In this document: positions 24,906 to 24,923 of the stretch, piece by piece
Position numbering within the stretch: the stretch's first letter is position 1
Layout of the letters: every line of letters begins with the position of its first letter
Source: Streptococcus vestibularis ATCC 49124
GTDB taxonomy: Bacteria; Bacillota; Bacilli; Lactobacillales; Streptococcaceae
Direction of reading: 5' to 3'
Length of the DNA: 24,923 nt
Assembly: GCF_000188295.1 (NCBI RefSeq)
Contig: NZ_GL831112.1
Span: 1,098,142 to 1,123,064 of the forward strand
Made by a program: the position numbers and the translations under genes
The notes under the pieces: generated by a model
The model's input: only the letters and a program-made list of their open reading frames with translations
Told to the model about the DNA's origin: nothing
The model's database searches: none

Positions 24906-24923
24906 ACAGAAATATAAAACTTA

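Overview
The window looks like chromosomal DNA of a low-GC streptococcus of the salivarius group, most likely Streptococcus thermophilus or a close relative. The evidence is the protein sequences, the streptococcal gene orders (rapZ-yvcK-whiA-pepD; dinG-ypmB-aspC-asnS; pdp-deoC-cdd-bmpA-nupABC), a heavily decayed surface-protein gene and a copy of an IS3-family element. No tRNA, rRNA, CRISPR array or phage region was seen. Every gene except one (a metallo-beta-lactamase-fold hydrolase at 16379-17014) lies on the minus strand, so transcription runs from high to low coordinates.

Layout from left to right. 1-407: the start of an IS3-family element, cut by the window edge and apparently inserted into the terminator of pepD. 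435-5370: a tightly packed operon, transcribed DUF1003 membrane protein, rapZ, yvcK, whiA, pepD, driven by an extended -10 promoter near 5395. 5495-6858: a dead gene for a secreted CAP-domain protein with many stops and frameshifts. 7083-9610: the preQ0/preQ1 biosynthesis operon queC-queD-queE-queF. Its leader carries what I read as a preQ1-I riboswitch with a complete antiterminator/terminator platform. 9677-10057: ridA, alone between its own promoter and terminator. 10166-16283: dinG, ypmB (DUF5590), aspC, asnS and a small lipoprotein, the same core order as Bacillus dinG-ypmB-aspB-asnS. 16379-17014: the MBL hydrolase, divergent from dinG. Both divergent promoters sit so close to their start codons that the transcripts look leaderless. 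17122-24869: a nucleoside uptake and salvage operon, transcribed methyltransferase, pdp, deoC, cdd, bmpA, nupA, nupB, nupC.

How the genes work together. The nucleoside operon imports nucleosides (BmpA-NupABC), deaminates cytidine (Cdd), splits pyrimidine nucleosides (Pdp) and feeds deoxyribose 5-phosphate to glycolysis (DeoC). The que operon converts GTP-derived dihydroneopterin triphosphate to preQ1 for queuosine tRNA modification, and its leader would switch it off when preQ1 is abundant. The rapZ-yvcK-whiA block is the conserved Gram-positive envelope, metabolism and division module.

I did not find a clearly unknown multi-gene system. The most rewarding items are the que leader, the leaderless divergent promoter pair, the IS that splits a terminator and carries its own transposase-silencing hairpin, and the overlapping hairpins between bmpA and nupA.
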